Shown here: piece after piece, positions 1 through 8,187 of the stretch | How the letters are laid out: every line of letters begins with the position of its first letter | Numbering within the stretch: position 1 is the stretch's first letter | NCBI GenBank assembly: GCA_016787485.1 | Contig: JAEUUL010000026.1 | Coordinates: 57,381-121,380, forward strand | Reading direction: 5' to 3' | DNA length: 64,000 nt | From: Bacteroidota bacterium | GTDB lineage: Bacteria > Bacteroidota > Bacteroidia > NS11-12g > UBA955 | Position numbers and translations under genes: made by a program | Notes under the pieces: generated by a model | Database searches by the model: none | The model's input: the letters and a program-made list of their open reading frames with translations, nothing else | Told to the model about the DNA's origin: nothing

Positions 1-621
1 AACGGAAGCGAACTCCTGGCGCTGGCCCGCATCATGATCCCCTGGTACAATCAGCCCGATGTAAAGCGGCGAATGGATAAATTGCTGCTGCCTGCAAAAC
101 GGCCCGATTTATTTGAATGGACCTCCTTTTTCCTCAAACATAAATTGCCGGTGCCAGACTCCGTACTGAACATTTTCCGCAAGCGCAGCGATTACCAGTG
201 GGGACTGGCAGAATTCAATCAGTTGCCTGACTCGGTTTTGCTAAAAATAAAAGACCCAAAACCCAAAGTAGAATCCTTTATCCGCTACCGCAATATGGGT
301 CCGGCCGATTCACTTGTCTTTCTGGGTACGCGCAATATCCATTCCCGCAAAGTGAGTGGCACGCTGTATTTCTACAAGCACTCTTACAAAAACAGCTATT
401 ATTCCGACGAGTGGTATATGGATTGGGTGCTGCTGCCGGAAAAAGAAACCAAAGAGCACTGGACCGCACCTGAATGGTACCGGCTGAATTACGATTACGA
501 CACCCAGCGCAAAGCAGAAGAGCAGATGAATGATGCTGTGGAAATTCTGCGAAAAATGGACCGCAAACGCTGGGAACCCCGCAACCAGGGCAACTCCAGA
601 AGGTACAGGTACAGGTATTGA
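1..621 (+). CDS. C-terminal part of an unidentified protein (5' end outside window)
   Basis: The reading frame is open from the first base of the window to a TGA, so this is the 3' part of a longer gene; the ATG at base 34 is internal. About 206 residues are visible. They are rich in Trp, Tyr, Arg and Lys, carry no membrane segment, and end in a short Arg/Tyr repeat (RYRYRY). I recognise no family. The next gene converges on it with a gap of about 40 bases. Confidence 0.6.
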   Translation, partial: NGSELLALARIMIPWYNQPDVKRRMDKLLLPAKRPDLFEWTSFFLKHKLPVPDSVLNIFRKRSDYQWGLAEFNQLPDSVLLKIKDPKPKVESFIRYRNMGPADSLVFLGTRNIHSRKVSGTLYFYKHSYKNSYYSDEWYMDWVLLPEKETKEHWTAPEWYRLNYDYDTQRKAEEQMNDAVEILRKMDRKRWEPRNQGNSRRYRYRY

Positions 622-660
622 GGGGGACGTTTCAGATTGCCCGGCTTGTACAGGCAATTC

Positions 661-1098
661 CTATTCCCTGACTTCAATTCCCATAAAAACCGCATCCTCC
701 GGATCTGTTGAGTCTACCATCACCATCAGATTCGTACCCTCCGGCACTGCACCGTAGGAAGAGGTGAATTCTTTGAACGTATACTTCCGTTTATTAAATT
801 CATATTCAATCAGAATATAATTGCCTTTCAGATATCCGTGTCTTTCCAATTTTCCTGTAATGATTTTTCCATTCTTCCATACTTTATTTTCATATGTATC
901 GGCGTACCATTTGCTCAGTTTGGGGCCAAAAACAAATATGGATATGATGAAAAGGATACACAGAACGAACTCCCAGAAAGGCCATTCATAAAAAATGGTA
1001 TACCAGGGGGATTCGGCTCCATCCGCCGGCAATTCCGGCTTTGATTTCTTCCTGCTTCTGTTGATTATTTTTTTACGCAACATGAATAAAACGGTCAT
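661..1098 (-). CDS. small membrane protein of unknown function
   Basis: A protein of about 145 residues with a basic N-terminus (RKKIINRSRKKSK), one strong hydrophobic segment near residues 40-60 (WEFVLCILFIISIFVFG) and a soluble C-terminal half rich in beta-type residues. It is probably an inner-membrane protein, but no family is recognised. I chose the ATG at 1098 because it falls just after the stop of the upstream gene; an in-frame ATG at 1131 would overlap that gene by 25 bases and one at 1083 is also possible. It follows the T9SS protein gene closely on the same strand and may be cotranscribed with it. Confidence 0.55.
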   Translation of the reverse strand: MTVLFMLRKKIINRSRKKSKPELPADGAESPWYTIFYEWPFWEFVLCILFIISIFVFGPKLSKWYADTYENKVWKNGKIITGKLERHGYLKGNYILIEYEFNKRKYTFKEFTSSYGAVPEGTNLMVMVDSTDPEDAVFMGIEVRE

Positions 1099-1106
1099 GT
1101 TTTGGA

Positions 1107-3110
1107 TTATAAAACCCAGATCTTTTCCCAATACGCGCCATTCACTTGCACCAGATAGAGTCCTTGAGTTGCAGGCAAGGAAATAAATGCCTGTTTAGTG
1201 CCTGAAAACAAGTTTTCCTGCAGTTTGCTGCCTTCTGCTGTATAAATATCTGCCCGAAAAATGGGAATTTGAGATGATGTGATCTGGAAATCACCGGTGC
1301 TGGGGTTGGGGAAAATGCGGAAAGTACCGGAAAAGGTATTGTGTATATTGAGTATTGTTACTTCTATTGCGACACTTATACTATCACACTCTGCGCCGTT
1401 CCATGTGCGCAGTTTGTATATCCCTTTCTGGTATAATTTCAATGCCGGAGTTATTGCGTTCAGAATGGCTGTATCATTTACATACCATTGGTACTTGTAA
1501 GCCCAGGTTTTGGTAAACAAACTGTCACCTTTACGTTCAATCACAGCGACTCTGGCAAAACTATCGCAAACCCTCACCCTGATGGTGTCTGTGTATGTGC
1601 AAAAAACAGCATTGGTAGCACGGCAGATAAAGCTTCCCGTATTTGAGAATTTGTAATCTTTTATCTTTATTTCACTTGTATCACCCAGCTTTTGCCAGTG
1701 CAGGCAGTGCATTTTCTCCGGACCTGTAATACTGCCATTCAAATTTGCCCCTTTCGGTAGCAAAATATCTTCACCCAGATAATCAGGTTTCAGGGGTTTT
1801 AAAATTTCAATGAATTTAACTACAGTATCTATTCTGCTGCCATTGCCTGCCATGCAGCGCACCTGCCACATACCCGTATCCGGAAAGGTGAAATTTGCCT
1901 GCTTTCCGGTGCCTGTATATTTTTTATTTCCCTTACTGAATTGCCATTGCCAGGAGTTTGCCTTTATTGTGTCAATGGCGTTGAACTTGAATGTATTCGT
2001 TTTGCAGTTGCGGGTATAATTAAAGTTCAATGCCGGGGTATGGAAATAACTGGCGTTGAAAGACGGGAAACCAGCATAACATTTTTTGTTGCCGAATAGA
2101 TATGGAGTGTATGAAAAATTGTAATCAGTATTTTTACCTTTTGATAGTTTCCCCAACCGACTTTGTTCCCAGAGAGCCACATAGAGGTTGCCATCCGGAG
2201 AATTTTGAATTTGACTAACGCAATCATTTGCAGAGGTATCAAATAATTTACGTGCAGATTTTGACACATTCATTAATTCCATTACAGAAATATCATACTC
2301 CCAAATCTTTCCTGGTCGAAGCGTAGAAACAAACACTTTGTTATTTGCAATAAACTCAAGGCCGTATGGAAAACCGATTACATTAAGCACAAAAAGTGGT
2401 ACAATTTCACCATTCTGATTATTGAATGAGCAAAATGTCACTTTTTCTTCATCAACAGATGTAACTGCAAGATACCTACCATCCGAGCTAAACTTCATAC
2501 AACCCTGCCCGGGATACCAATCTTGATAAAACGGCCCGGCATGGCTGATGACAGGGCAGGTTTCAAGTCCGTTTTCCGTTATCAGAAATGAATAAAGTGT
2601 ATCGCCCAGCCGGCTGTGGCATACCACCCATTGCCATTTGCCATTCTGGTGGTTTACCAGTGCCTGTGCTTCGCTGGCCCGGTAAATAAGGCTTTTGCCC
2701 AGTGTGCGGAATGCGCCGGCCTTGCGGTCAAAGCAGGAGTATATATAATTGTAACCACTGCTGCTGCCGAATATATGAAAAATACTGTCGTTAAGACTGG
2801 TAATGATATTGGCTTGGCTGGCAGAACTGCCGCCACCCATTGAAAAATCATTGTTTAGTGGATTATGGTCTGATTGTATCAATTTTCCATTTAATGTATA
2901 GTAAGACAGATTGCCATTTGTGTCATTGTATACACCAGTACCTTCATACTGAGGAAATGGTGGCTTATAAATTCCCGTCAAAGTATCAATTGAACCAGTT
3001 TTAGTAAATTTTAATCCTATACTTTGCCCAAAAACCCAGGTTCTGGTTCTGTCAATCTGACCAATTGCAATAGTCGGAAATAACAATATAGCCAGAATTG
3101 TCGACTTCAT
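1107..3110 (-). CDS. exported beta-propeller/PKD protein with T9SS sorting domain
   Basis: About 667 residues. A signal peptide (MKSTILAILLFPTIAIGQ) is followed by a long region resembling the propeller-like segment of gliding-motility-associated Bacteroidota proteins. An Ig/PKD-like part lies around residues 380-440, and a C-terminal type A sorting domain begins near FRIFPNPSTGDF and ends in a hydrophobic strand and WEKIWVL. Family knowledge says such proteins cross the outer membrane by T9SS and are anchored or released. The start at 3110 is preferred over 3128 because it gives a clean signal peptide and a TAnnTTTG box lies at 3126-3133. The function of the N-terminal region is unknown. Confidence 0.8.
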   Translation of the reverse strand: MKSTILAILLFPTIAIGQIDRTRTWVFGQSIGLKFTKTGSIDTLTGIYKPPFPQYEGTGVYNDTNGNLSYYTLNGKLIQSDHNPLNNDFSMGGGSSASQANIITSLNDSIFHIFGSSSGYNYIYSCFDRKAGAFRTLGKSLIYRASEAQALVNHQNGKWQWVVCHSRLGDTLYSFLITENGLETCPVISHAGPFYQDWYPGQGCMKFSSDGRYLAVTSVDEEKVTFCSFNNQNGEIVPLFVLNVIGFPYGLEFIANNKVFVSTLRPGKIWEYDISVMELMNVSKSARKLFDTSANDCVSQIQNSPDGNLYVALWEQSRLGKLSKGKNTDYNFSYTPYLFGNKKCYAGFPSFNASYFHTPALNFNYTRNCKTNTFKFNAIDTIKANSWQWQFSKGNKKYTGTGKQANFTFPDTGMWQVRCMAGNGSRIDTVVKFIEILKPLKPDYLGEDILLPKGANLNGSITGPEKMHCLHWQKLGDTSEIKIKDYKFSNTGSFICRATNAVFCTYTDTIRVRVCDSFARVAVIERKGDSLFTKTWAYKYQWYVNDTAILNAITPALKLYQKGIYKLRTWNGAECDSISVAIEVTILNIHNTFSGTFRIFPNPSTGDFQITSSQIPIFRADIYTAEGSKLQENLFSGTKQAFISLPATQGLYLVQVNGAYWEKIWVL

Positions 3111-3125
3111 GCGTACTTTGGTACA

Positions 3126-3133
3126 CAAAGTTA
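3126..3133 (-). promoter_or_regulatory. -7 promoter box TAACTTTG
   Basis: On the minus strand this reads TAACTTTG, a full match to the Bacteroidota -7 element TAnnTTTG, ending 15 bases before the ATG of the T9SS protein gene. It overlaps the stop of the upstream HTH gene. Confidence 0.5.
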
Positions 3134-3361
3134 ACGAATTCCTTTAAAAAAGTCCTCAAAACTAATTTTGTGGATTTCTAAAATTCTGTGAAGGGTCTTA
3201 ATCGTAATGTTTTTGCCCTTTTCAATACCCCAGTAGTGTTTTCTGTCTATATCATGTTCAATGGCAAAGTTCTCATAACTGGTATATCGTCCGGCAATGC
3301 GCAGCGCTTTTAGTTTCTGTGAAACCCGTTTTTCTAATCTGGAATATGTCAGTTTGGTCAC
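3131..3361 (-). CDS. small XRE-type helix-turn-helix protein
   Basis: A 76-residue protein. Residues about 8-72 fit a Cro/C1-type (XRE) HTH: an N-terminal helix with basic residues, then SYENFAIEHDID as helices 2-3, HYWGIEKGKN as the recognition turn, and TLHRILEIHKISFEDFF as helices 4-5. This length and shape are common among stand-alone XRE regulators of Bacteroidota that sit beside genes for exported proteins. It lies immediately upstream of the T9SS protein gene and diverges from the lipoprotein gene at 3422, so it may regulate either. Its DNA target is not visible. Confidence 0.75.
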   Translation of the reverse strand: MTKLTYSRLEKRVSQKLKALRIAGRYTSYENFAIEHDIDRKHYWGIEKGKNITIKTLHRILEIHKISFEDFFKGIR

Positions 3362-3421
3362 ATAGAAAAAGATTGGATTTGTCTATTTGGAATTACGGAT
3401 TAAAATACGCAGTATTGTATT

Positions 3422-4240
3422 ATGGAAGCCGTGATAAAAACACTGAAATTCAATATAATATTGTTGTTGTTTCTTTCTTCATGCACTATTCAAAAAAGAC
3501 AATACAACAAAGGGTTGCATCTGCAATGGAGAAATTCAAATTGGCGGATAGCACATAATTTACATTACAAAGAATTACAAAATAACCGTTGGAAAGAGAA
3601 ATCCATAGTCAATTGTTTTTCAAAAGTCGAAAACAACCAGGTGTTTCAACCCAACCATTTCTTGTATAATTCAGAATCAATAGTTCGTCCATTCAATCCA
3701 GGCAATAAACCACTCTATACAAAAAATAAATTATCCCCCAACCATAAAATTGACACGAATAGTTGTGATTTCATACTCTTAAGGACCGGCGAAGAAATTA
3801 AGTGCAAAATTATAAAAATCAAATCCAAAGAAGTACGTTTTAAAAAATGTGCAAGCACGAATGGACCGACTTATATTATAAAAAAATCTGATATTTCACA
3901 GATCAAATATTTCAACAATAAAACAGACACATTATCTGATTTAATAAATGACACCAATTATTCCGTAAATAAACATAAAGTATCCATAAAGAAAAATGGA
4001 AGTATGGGCATCGCTTCTTTATCCACCAGTATTGCAGGTTTCTTATTGTCTCTTATGTTTGAGTGGTTTTTTCTCGGTATCCCATTTTTGATTTTCGGTG
4101 TGATTTTTGGAATAAAAGGATTAAAAAACAGGAAGCTAAAAGGCTTGGCGATTTTGGGTTTGACATTTTGCACTTGTGCTATCATTATCGATGTGCTATG
4201 GACAATATTATTAATATTATTATTCTCAGGGTACCACTGA
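3422..4240 (+). CDS. AT-rich lipoprotein with C-terminal membrane segments
   Basis: A 272-residue protein. A lipoprotein signal ends at LFLSSC (Cys about 21). Residues about 115-170 (LRTGEEIKCKIIKIKSKEVRFKK and GPTYIIKKSDISQIKY, read here as two separate motifs) resemble a small domain seen in many Bacteroidota lipoproteins. The C-terminus has two to three hydrophobic segments with a GIKGLKNRKLKG loop, like DUF4190 membrane proteins. The gene is visibly richer in A+T and in Lys, Asn and Ile codons than its neighbours, which may mean transfer. No precise function can be given. Confidence 0.65.
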   Translation: MEAVIKTLKFNIILLLFLSSCTIQKRQYNKGLHLQWRNSNWRIAHNLHYKELQNNRWKEKSIVNCFSKVENNQVFQPNHFLYNSESIVRPFNPGNKPLYTKNKLSPNHKIDTNSCDFILLRTGEEIKCKIIKIKSKEVRFKKCASTNGPTYIIKKSDISQIKYFNNKTDTLSDLINDTNYSVNKHKVSIKKNGSMGIASLSTSIAGFLLSLMFEWFFLGIPFLIFGVIFGIKGLKNRKLKGLAILGLTFCTCAIIIDVLWTILLILLFSGYH

Positions 4241-4276
4241 AGAGAGTTTCAAAAAGTATAGTGAATTTAATTCATT

Positions 4277-4720
4277 TCAATTCTCACTCGGCTCTTTCAA
4301 CGGCACATCCACAGCGCACATGATGGCGGTGCAGGTGGCTACCTGTTTTTCGGTGCCATCGGCGAAACAATCGTAGACTCCCCCATCGCAAAAAATGAGA
4401 AAATTGCCGGCTTTCTGCACTTTGCCCCTCGCTTTGATTATCCCCGCAGTGGAGGGGTTCATGTAACTGATTTTCAAATCGGCTGTTACTATGTTCTTCC
4501 CTGCCGGCGCCATGGTATAGGCGGCTATACCGGTGGCCACATCGCACAATGTGGCGGTAACCCCGCCATGGGTGAAGCCGTTTTGCTGAAGGTGGTGATC
4601 CTGAATATTCAGTGTGAGTTCGCAGTGGCCCTGGTCCAGCCCTGACAGCTCGATACCCATGTACTCAATGAATTTGTTCTGTTTCAGCCTGTGCTGAATA
4701 TAGCTTTTTAAAGATTCCAT
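4277..4720 (-). CDS. PaaI-family hotdog thioesterase
   Basis: A 147-residue single hotdog domain. The core motif NGFTHGGVTATLCDVATGIA matches the PaaI/DUF4442-like acyl-CoA thioesterase signature, in which HGG caps the catalytic helix and an acidic residue follows (D in LCDVA). The later strand DLKISYMNPSTAG is also typical. It likely hydrolyses acyl- or aryl-acyl-CoA in the cytosol; the substrate cannot be told. The start codon lies 3 bases after the stop of the GldB-like gene, so the two are very probably cotranscribed. Confidence 0.85.
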   Translation of the reverse strand: MESLKSYIQHRLKQNKFIEYMGIELSGLDQGHCELTLNIQDHHLQQNGFTHGGVTATLCDVATGIAAYTMAPAGKNIVTADLKISYMNPSTAGIIKARGKVQKAGNFLIFCDGGVYDCFADGTEKQVATCTAIMCAVDVPLKEPSEN

Positions 4721-4723
4721 TTG

Positions 4724-5767
4724 TTATTTGATTGGATTGTATCCGCTTAAACGGAGCAGGTCATTGGCATTTTTCATATTCCACATATCCGGCAATGAGG
4801 TTTTGTGTTTGTCCATATAGGCACTCACAATTCTGTACCCGCTGAAATGCCCGATCAATGGCGGACAATCCGGTGGTATGCCTGCACCAAAGGTGTGGGT
4901 TCCATAATTGAAAAACCGTTTGTAGGCATTGAAATCGGAACTGAACAGCACATTTGAACTCAGATAGAATCTCCAGATCTGCCCTTCTTCGGTTTCCATA
5001 CGGGTCCATTCCTCTTCTTTGTAGCCAAAGAGCTCCCAGGGTTTCAAATCGGGAAAAACCTGCTGCAGGGTATACCAGATTTTGCCATTGAAAACGGCCT
5101 CATCCAGCATGGTTTTACCGGTTTGCTCATACTCATACCGGCTTTTGAGATAATTCCACAACAGCATGGGAGCCACCTGCTTTGGCGCATTGTACCGGTT
5201 GAAAAACTCCGGCACTTCCAGCATCTCATATACCGGAAATGTATCTCCCAGAAACATTTCTGCACTGAAAGCCAGAATGGTTTGTCCGGGCAGGGTATCT
5301 ACAAATGTGTTGTAGTTGCTGAACTGGGAAAAATAACTGTAAACCACCGGCTTCTTCTTCTCAGGCAGCAGTAACCAAAGCCGGTTTGCTGCATCTTCTA
5401 TCTGTTTTGCAGTTTCACGGTAAGTTCCAAACGTTTTGCGCAGGGCTGTAAAAACCGGTTTGTTCATGCGAAGCAACTCATTCAGGTACACCGCTTTTAC
5501 GGTATCGCTTTGCATAGCCAGTCCGGGCCTGGAAAAGTCCATAATCTCCATGAGCCACAGTTCGAAGAAGCGGCCATACTCTTTCTGCAGCGCCCTGAAT
5601 TCTGCCAGGCTCAGGCTATCTCTGCTGAGACTGTCCAGCTCTCCGCAAAAATTCCTGAATTCCACAGGAACCCCTACGGCCTTTTTTTGTTCACAACCCG
5701 CGAAAAATGCGGATAGAATAAGGCCTGAGCATAGCACGCAATTGACCAAAAATCTGTTAGTTTGCAT
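4724..5767 (-). CDS. gldB: GldB-like lipoprotein
   Basis: About 347 residues. A lipoprotein signal ends at LSAFFAGC (Cys about 25). The body resembles gliding motility lipoprotein GldB: a YSYFSQFSNYNTFVDTLPG stretch, FLGDTFPVYEM, the LDEAVFNGKIWY and GYKEEEW motifs, GTHTFGAG, and a C-terminal SL..MWNM..A.DLL..SGYNP pattern. GldB is needed for gliding in Flavobacterium johnsoniae and occurs widely in Bacteroidota. The ATG at 5767 is chosen because it gives the signal peptide; an upstream start would overlap the divergent gene. NAD+ synthetase lies nearby, a neighbourhood I recall for gldB elsewhere. Confidence 0.7.
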   Translation of the reverse strand: MQTNRFLVNCVLCSGLILSAFFAGCEQKKAVGVPVEFRNFCGELDSLSRDSLSLAEFRALQKEYGRFFELWLMEIMDFSRPGLAMQSDTVKAVYLNELLRMNKPVFTALRKTFGTYRETAKQIEDAANRLWLLLPEKKKPVVYSYFSQFSNYNTFVDTLPGQTILAFSAEMFLGDTFPVYEMLEVPEFFNRYNAPKQVAPMLLWNYLKSRYEYEQTGKTMLDEAVFNGKIWYTLQQVFPDLKPWELFGYKEEEWTRMETEEGQIWRFYLSSNVLFSSDFNAYKRFFNYGTHTFGAGIPPDCPPLIGHFSGYRIVSAYMDKHKTSLPDMWNMKNANDLLRLSGYNPIK

Positions 5768-5774
5768 CCGGATT

Positions 5775-6536
5775 ATGAAAACGCAAAGAAACATCACTTT
5801 GTTGTTCGGTGCCATAGCAACCTTTTGTTGTGCGATTCAAGCACAGGCCCAGGACAAAAAATCTGCACGCAGTGTGGTTATCGGATTCAAAGCCAGTCCA
5901 AACTTCGCCTGGACCCGGATTATGGAGGGCAGTCTGAAAAATGACGGCATGGGTCTGGGTTTCAGTTACGGATTGATGGGCGATTTCAACATTGCCGGCA
6001 ACCCGAATTACTGGCTGTCCTGCGAAGCCATAGTGACCAGTTTTCCCAGCAAGGTTGCCGCAACGGATACCCTTCGCAAAGGGGCTGCTGCCTATACCGG
6101 CGTGGATTTCAGCTACAAAATGCAGTACATTCAGATCCCGGTTACCTTAAAACTGAAGACCAACGAAATCGGTAACCTGAAATATTGGGGACAATTTGGT
6201 GTGGGTCCTTCATTTATGATTCAGAACCGGCTCACAACCAACGCCAATCCCAGTCTGTACAAACCGGGTAAAGCCCAAAGCCACTCTCCCAATTCAAGCG
6301 GGAATGACGGCTTTGATTTTGAAGGCGACGGAGCAAATGGCGGCGAATTTCAGGACAATGTAGTGCCCCTGCGCCTTCCTTTGGTGCTGGGTGCGGGTAT
6401 AGAATACAACATCAGCGGCAAAACCGCACTGGTGGCCGGTCTGCGGTTTGACAACGCCTTTACGGATCTTTTTTGGGATAAGAACGTAAAGGGAAGAAAC
6501 AACTACCTGGGCATTCAGCTGGGATTGTTTTTCTGA
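5775..6536 (+). CDS. outer-membrane beta-barrel protein (porin/PorT-like family)
   Basis: A 253-residue protein with a signal peptide (MKTQRNITLLFGAIATFCC to AQAQ) followed by alternating amphipathic strands and ending in LGIQLGLFF, the aromatic C-terminal strand of an outer-membrane barrel. It fits the small 'outer membrane protein beta-barrel domain' families of Bacteroidota, and a Gly/Asp/Asn-rich loop lies near residues 170-195. In-frame codons reach far upstream, but the ATG at 5775 gives the signal peptide and lies only 7 bases from the divergent start of the GldB-like gene. The function is unknown. Confidence 0.75.
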   Translation: MKTQRNITLLFGAIATFCCAIQAQAQDKKSARSVVIGFKASPNFAWTRIMEGSLKNDGMGLGFSYGLMGDFNIAGNPNYWLSCEAIVTSFPSKVAATDTLRKGAAAYTGVDFSYKMQYIQIPVTLKLKTNEIGNLKYWGQFGVGPSFMIQNRLTTNANPSLYKPGKAQSHSPNSSGNDGFDFEGDGANGGEFQDNVVPLRLPLVLGAGIEYNISGKTALVAGLRFDNAFTDLFWDKNVKGRNNYLGIQLGLFF

Positions 6537-6555
6537 TCCACAGTCCGGCTCTGGT

Positions 6556-8187
6556 ATGAAAATATGCCTGGCTCAGCTCAATTACCGGATTGGTGATTTC
6601 GAAGCCAATACCCGTAAAATTTCCGAAGCCATACAGGAAGCACGCACGGCCGGTGCAGATCTGGTTGTATTCTCAGAACTGGCCGTATGCGGCTATCCAC
6701 CAGAAGACTTACTCGATTATCCCTGGTTTATAGAAAAATGTGAGCAAAGCCTGGAGGCTGTGGCCGAAAGTTGCCAGGGTATTGCTGCGGTTGTGGGTGG
6801 TGTCATGCGAAACCACGACGACGGAAGATCGCTTTACAATGTGGCCTGCTTTATGCAAAACGGCCGCATAGAGCATGTGGTGCGCAAAACCCTGCTCCCC
6901 TCCTATGACATTTTTCACGAGTCACGCTATTTTGAACCCTCAGATTCTGTGCAGGTCATAGACTTCATGGGCATCCGCATTGGCATTGCCATTTGCGAAG
7001 ACCTGTGGGACATGTACAACGATTTCAGATACCGCAAAAGCCCGGTAAAAACACTGAAAGAAGCGGGTGCCAAACTGGTCATTCACCCATCAGCCTCACC
7101 CTTTCAATTGGGGAAAATGCAAATGCGTGAGAAGGTTTTCGAAGGCAATGCCGACCGTTTCGAATTGCCTGTGGTTTACCTCAACCAGGTGGGTGCACAT
7201 ACAGAGTTGATATTCGACGGTCGCAGTGCCGCGCTGAACCGGAATGGCGATGAAATAAAACAATTGCCGGCATTTTCCGAAGCGCTGGAGTATATCGCCT
7301 TTGATGGCAACGACTTTTTCGGGCAGCCGGTTACTGAAGAACCCAAAGAAGAAATTGTACTGCTGCATGAGGCACTCATATTTGGTCTTCGTGAGTATTT
7401 TGCCAAAATGGGTTTTACCAAAGCCATACTGGGCTCTTCAGGTGGTATCGACAGCGCCGTGGTGCAGGCACTTGCAACTGAAGCACTGGGTGCAGAAAAT
7501 GTTTGGCCGGTACTGATGCCCTCACAATACAGTACCGATGGCTCAGTGGCGGATGCAACCACCCTGAGTGAGAACCTCGGGAATGCATATACCATTGCAC
7601 CCATCCGTGGCATTTATGATGCCTACATGGAGTGCCTGAGTCCTGTTTTCGCCAACCGCCCCTTTGATGTGACCGAAGAAAACCTGCAGGCCAGAGCCCG
7701 TGGCATGTTGCTGATGGCCATGAGCAACAAATTTGGCCATATTCTGCTCAACACCAGCAACAAAAGCGAAATGGCAGTGGGCTACAGCACACTTTATGGC
7801 GACTTGTGCGGCGGACTCAGCGTGCTGGGCGATGTGTACAAAATGAAAGTGTATGCACTGGCCAGGTATATCAACAGGGAAAAGGAAATCATTCCGCAGG
7901 TGATCATAGACAAAGCACCTTCTGCAGAATTGCGACCCGGACAAAAGGACAGCGACTCATTGCCTCCCTATCCCCTGCTGGATGAAATACTGGAGTTTTA
8001 TGTAGAAAGGCGTTTTGGCAAAGATGAAATCACTGCCGAAGGGTACGACCATCAGACAGTGGATCGTATTATCAACCTGGTAAACCGGAATGAATACAAA
8101 CGGTTTCAGGCACCACCGATACTGCGGGTTACAAAAAAAGCTTTTGGCAAAGGACGTCTGATGCCATTGGTTGCCCGGTATGTCTGA
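6556..8187 (+). CDS. nadE: glutamine-dependent NAD+ synthetase
   Basis: A 543-residue two-domain enzyme that makes NAD+ from nicotinate adenine dinucleotide, ATP and glutamine in the cytosol. The N-terminal nitrilase-fold glutaminase shows the Glu-Lys-Cys triad: E41 (FSELAV), K111 (RKTLLPSYDIFHE) and C147 (AICEDLW). The C-terminal ATP-pyrophosphatase domain has the P-loop SSGGIDSAV near residues 295-302 and a LNTSNKSEMAVGYSTLYGD stretch. Length is normal for the bacterial two-domain type. The gene starts 20 bases after the barrel gene and overlaps the MFS gene by 8 bases, so a shared transcript is likely. Confidence 0.97.
   Translation: MKICLAQLNYRIGDFEANTRKISEAIQEARTAGADLVVFSELAVCGYPPEDLLDYPWFIEKCEQSLEAVAESCQGIAAVVGGVMRNHDDGRSLYNVACFMQNGRIEHVVRKTLLPSYDIFHESRYFEPSDSVQVIDFMGIRIGIAICEDLWDMYNDFRYRKSPVKTLKEAGAKLVIHPSASPFQLGKMQMREKVFEGNADRFELPVVYLNQVGAHTELIFDGRSAALNRNGDEIKQLPAFSEALEYIAFDGNDFFGQPVTEEPKEEIVLLHEALIFGLREYFAKMGFTKAILGSSGGIDSAVVQALATEALGAENVWPVLMPSQYSTDGSVADATTLSENLGNAYTIAPIRGIYDAYMECLSPVFANRPFDVTEENLQARARGMLLMAMSNKFGHILLNTSNKSEMAVGYSTLYGDLCGGLSVLGDVYKMKVYALARYINREKEIIPQVIIDKAPSAELRPGQKDSDSLPPYPLLDEILEFYVERRFGKDEITAEGYDHQTVDRIINLVNRNEYKRFQAPPILRVTKKAFGKGRLMPLVARYV

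Noticed and set aside
5436..5774. Upstream in-frame extension of the barrel-protein gene by 113 codons
   Set aside because: The extension is antisense to the GldB-like lipoprotein gene, and the signal peptide begins at the ATG at 5775.
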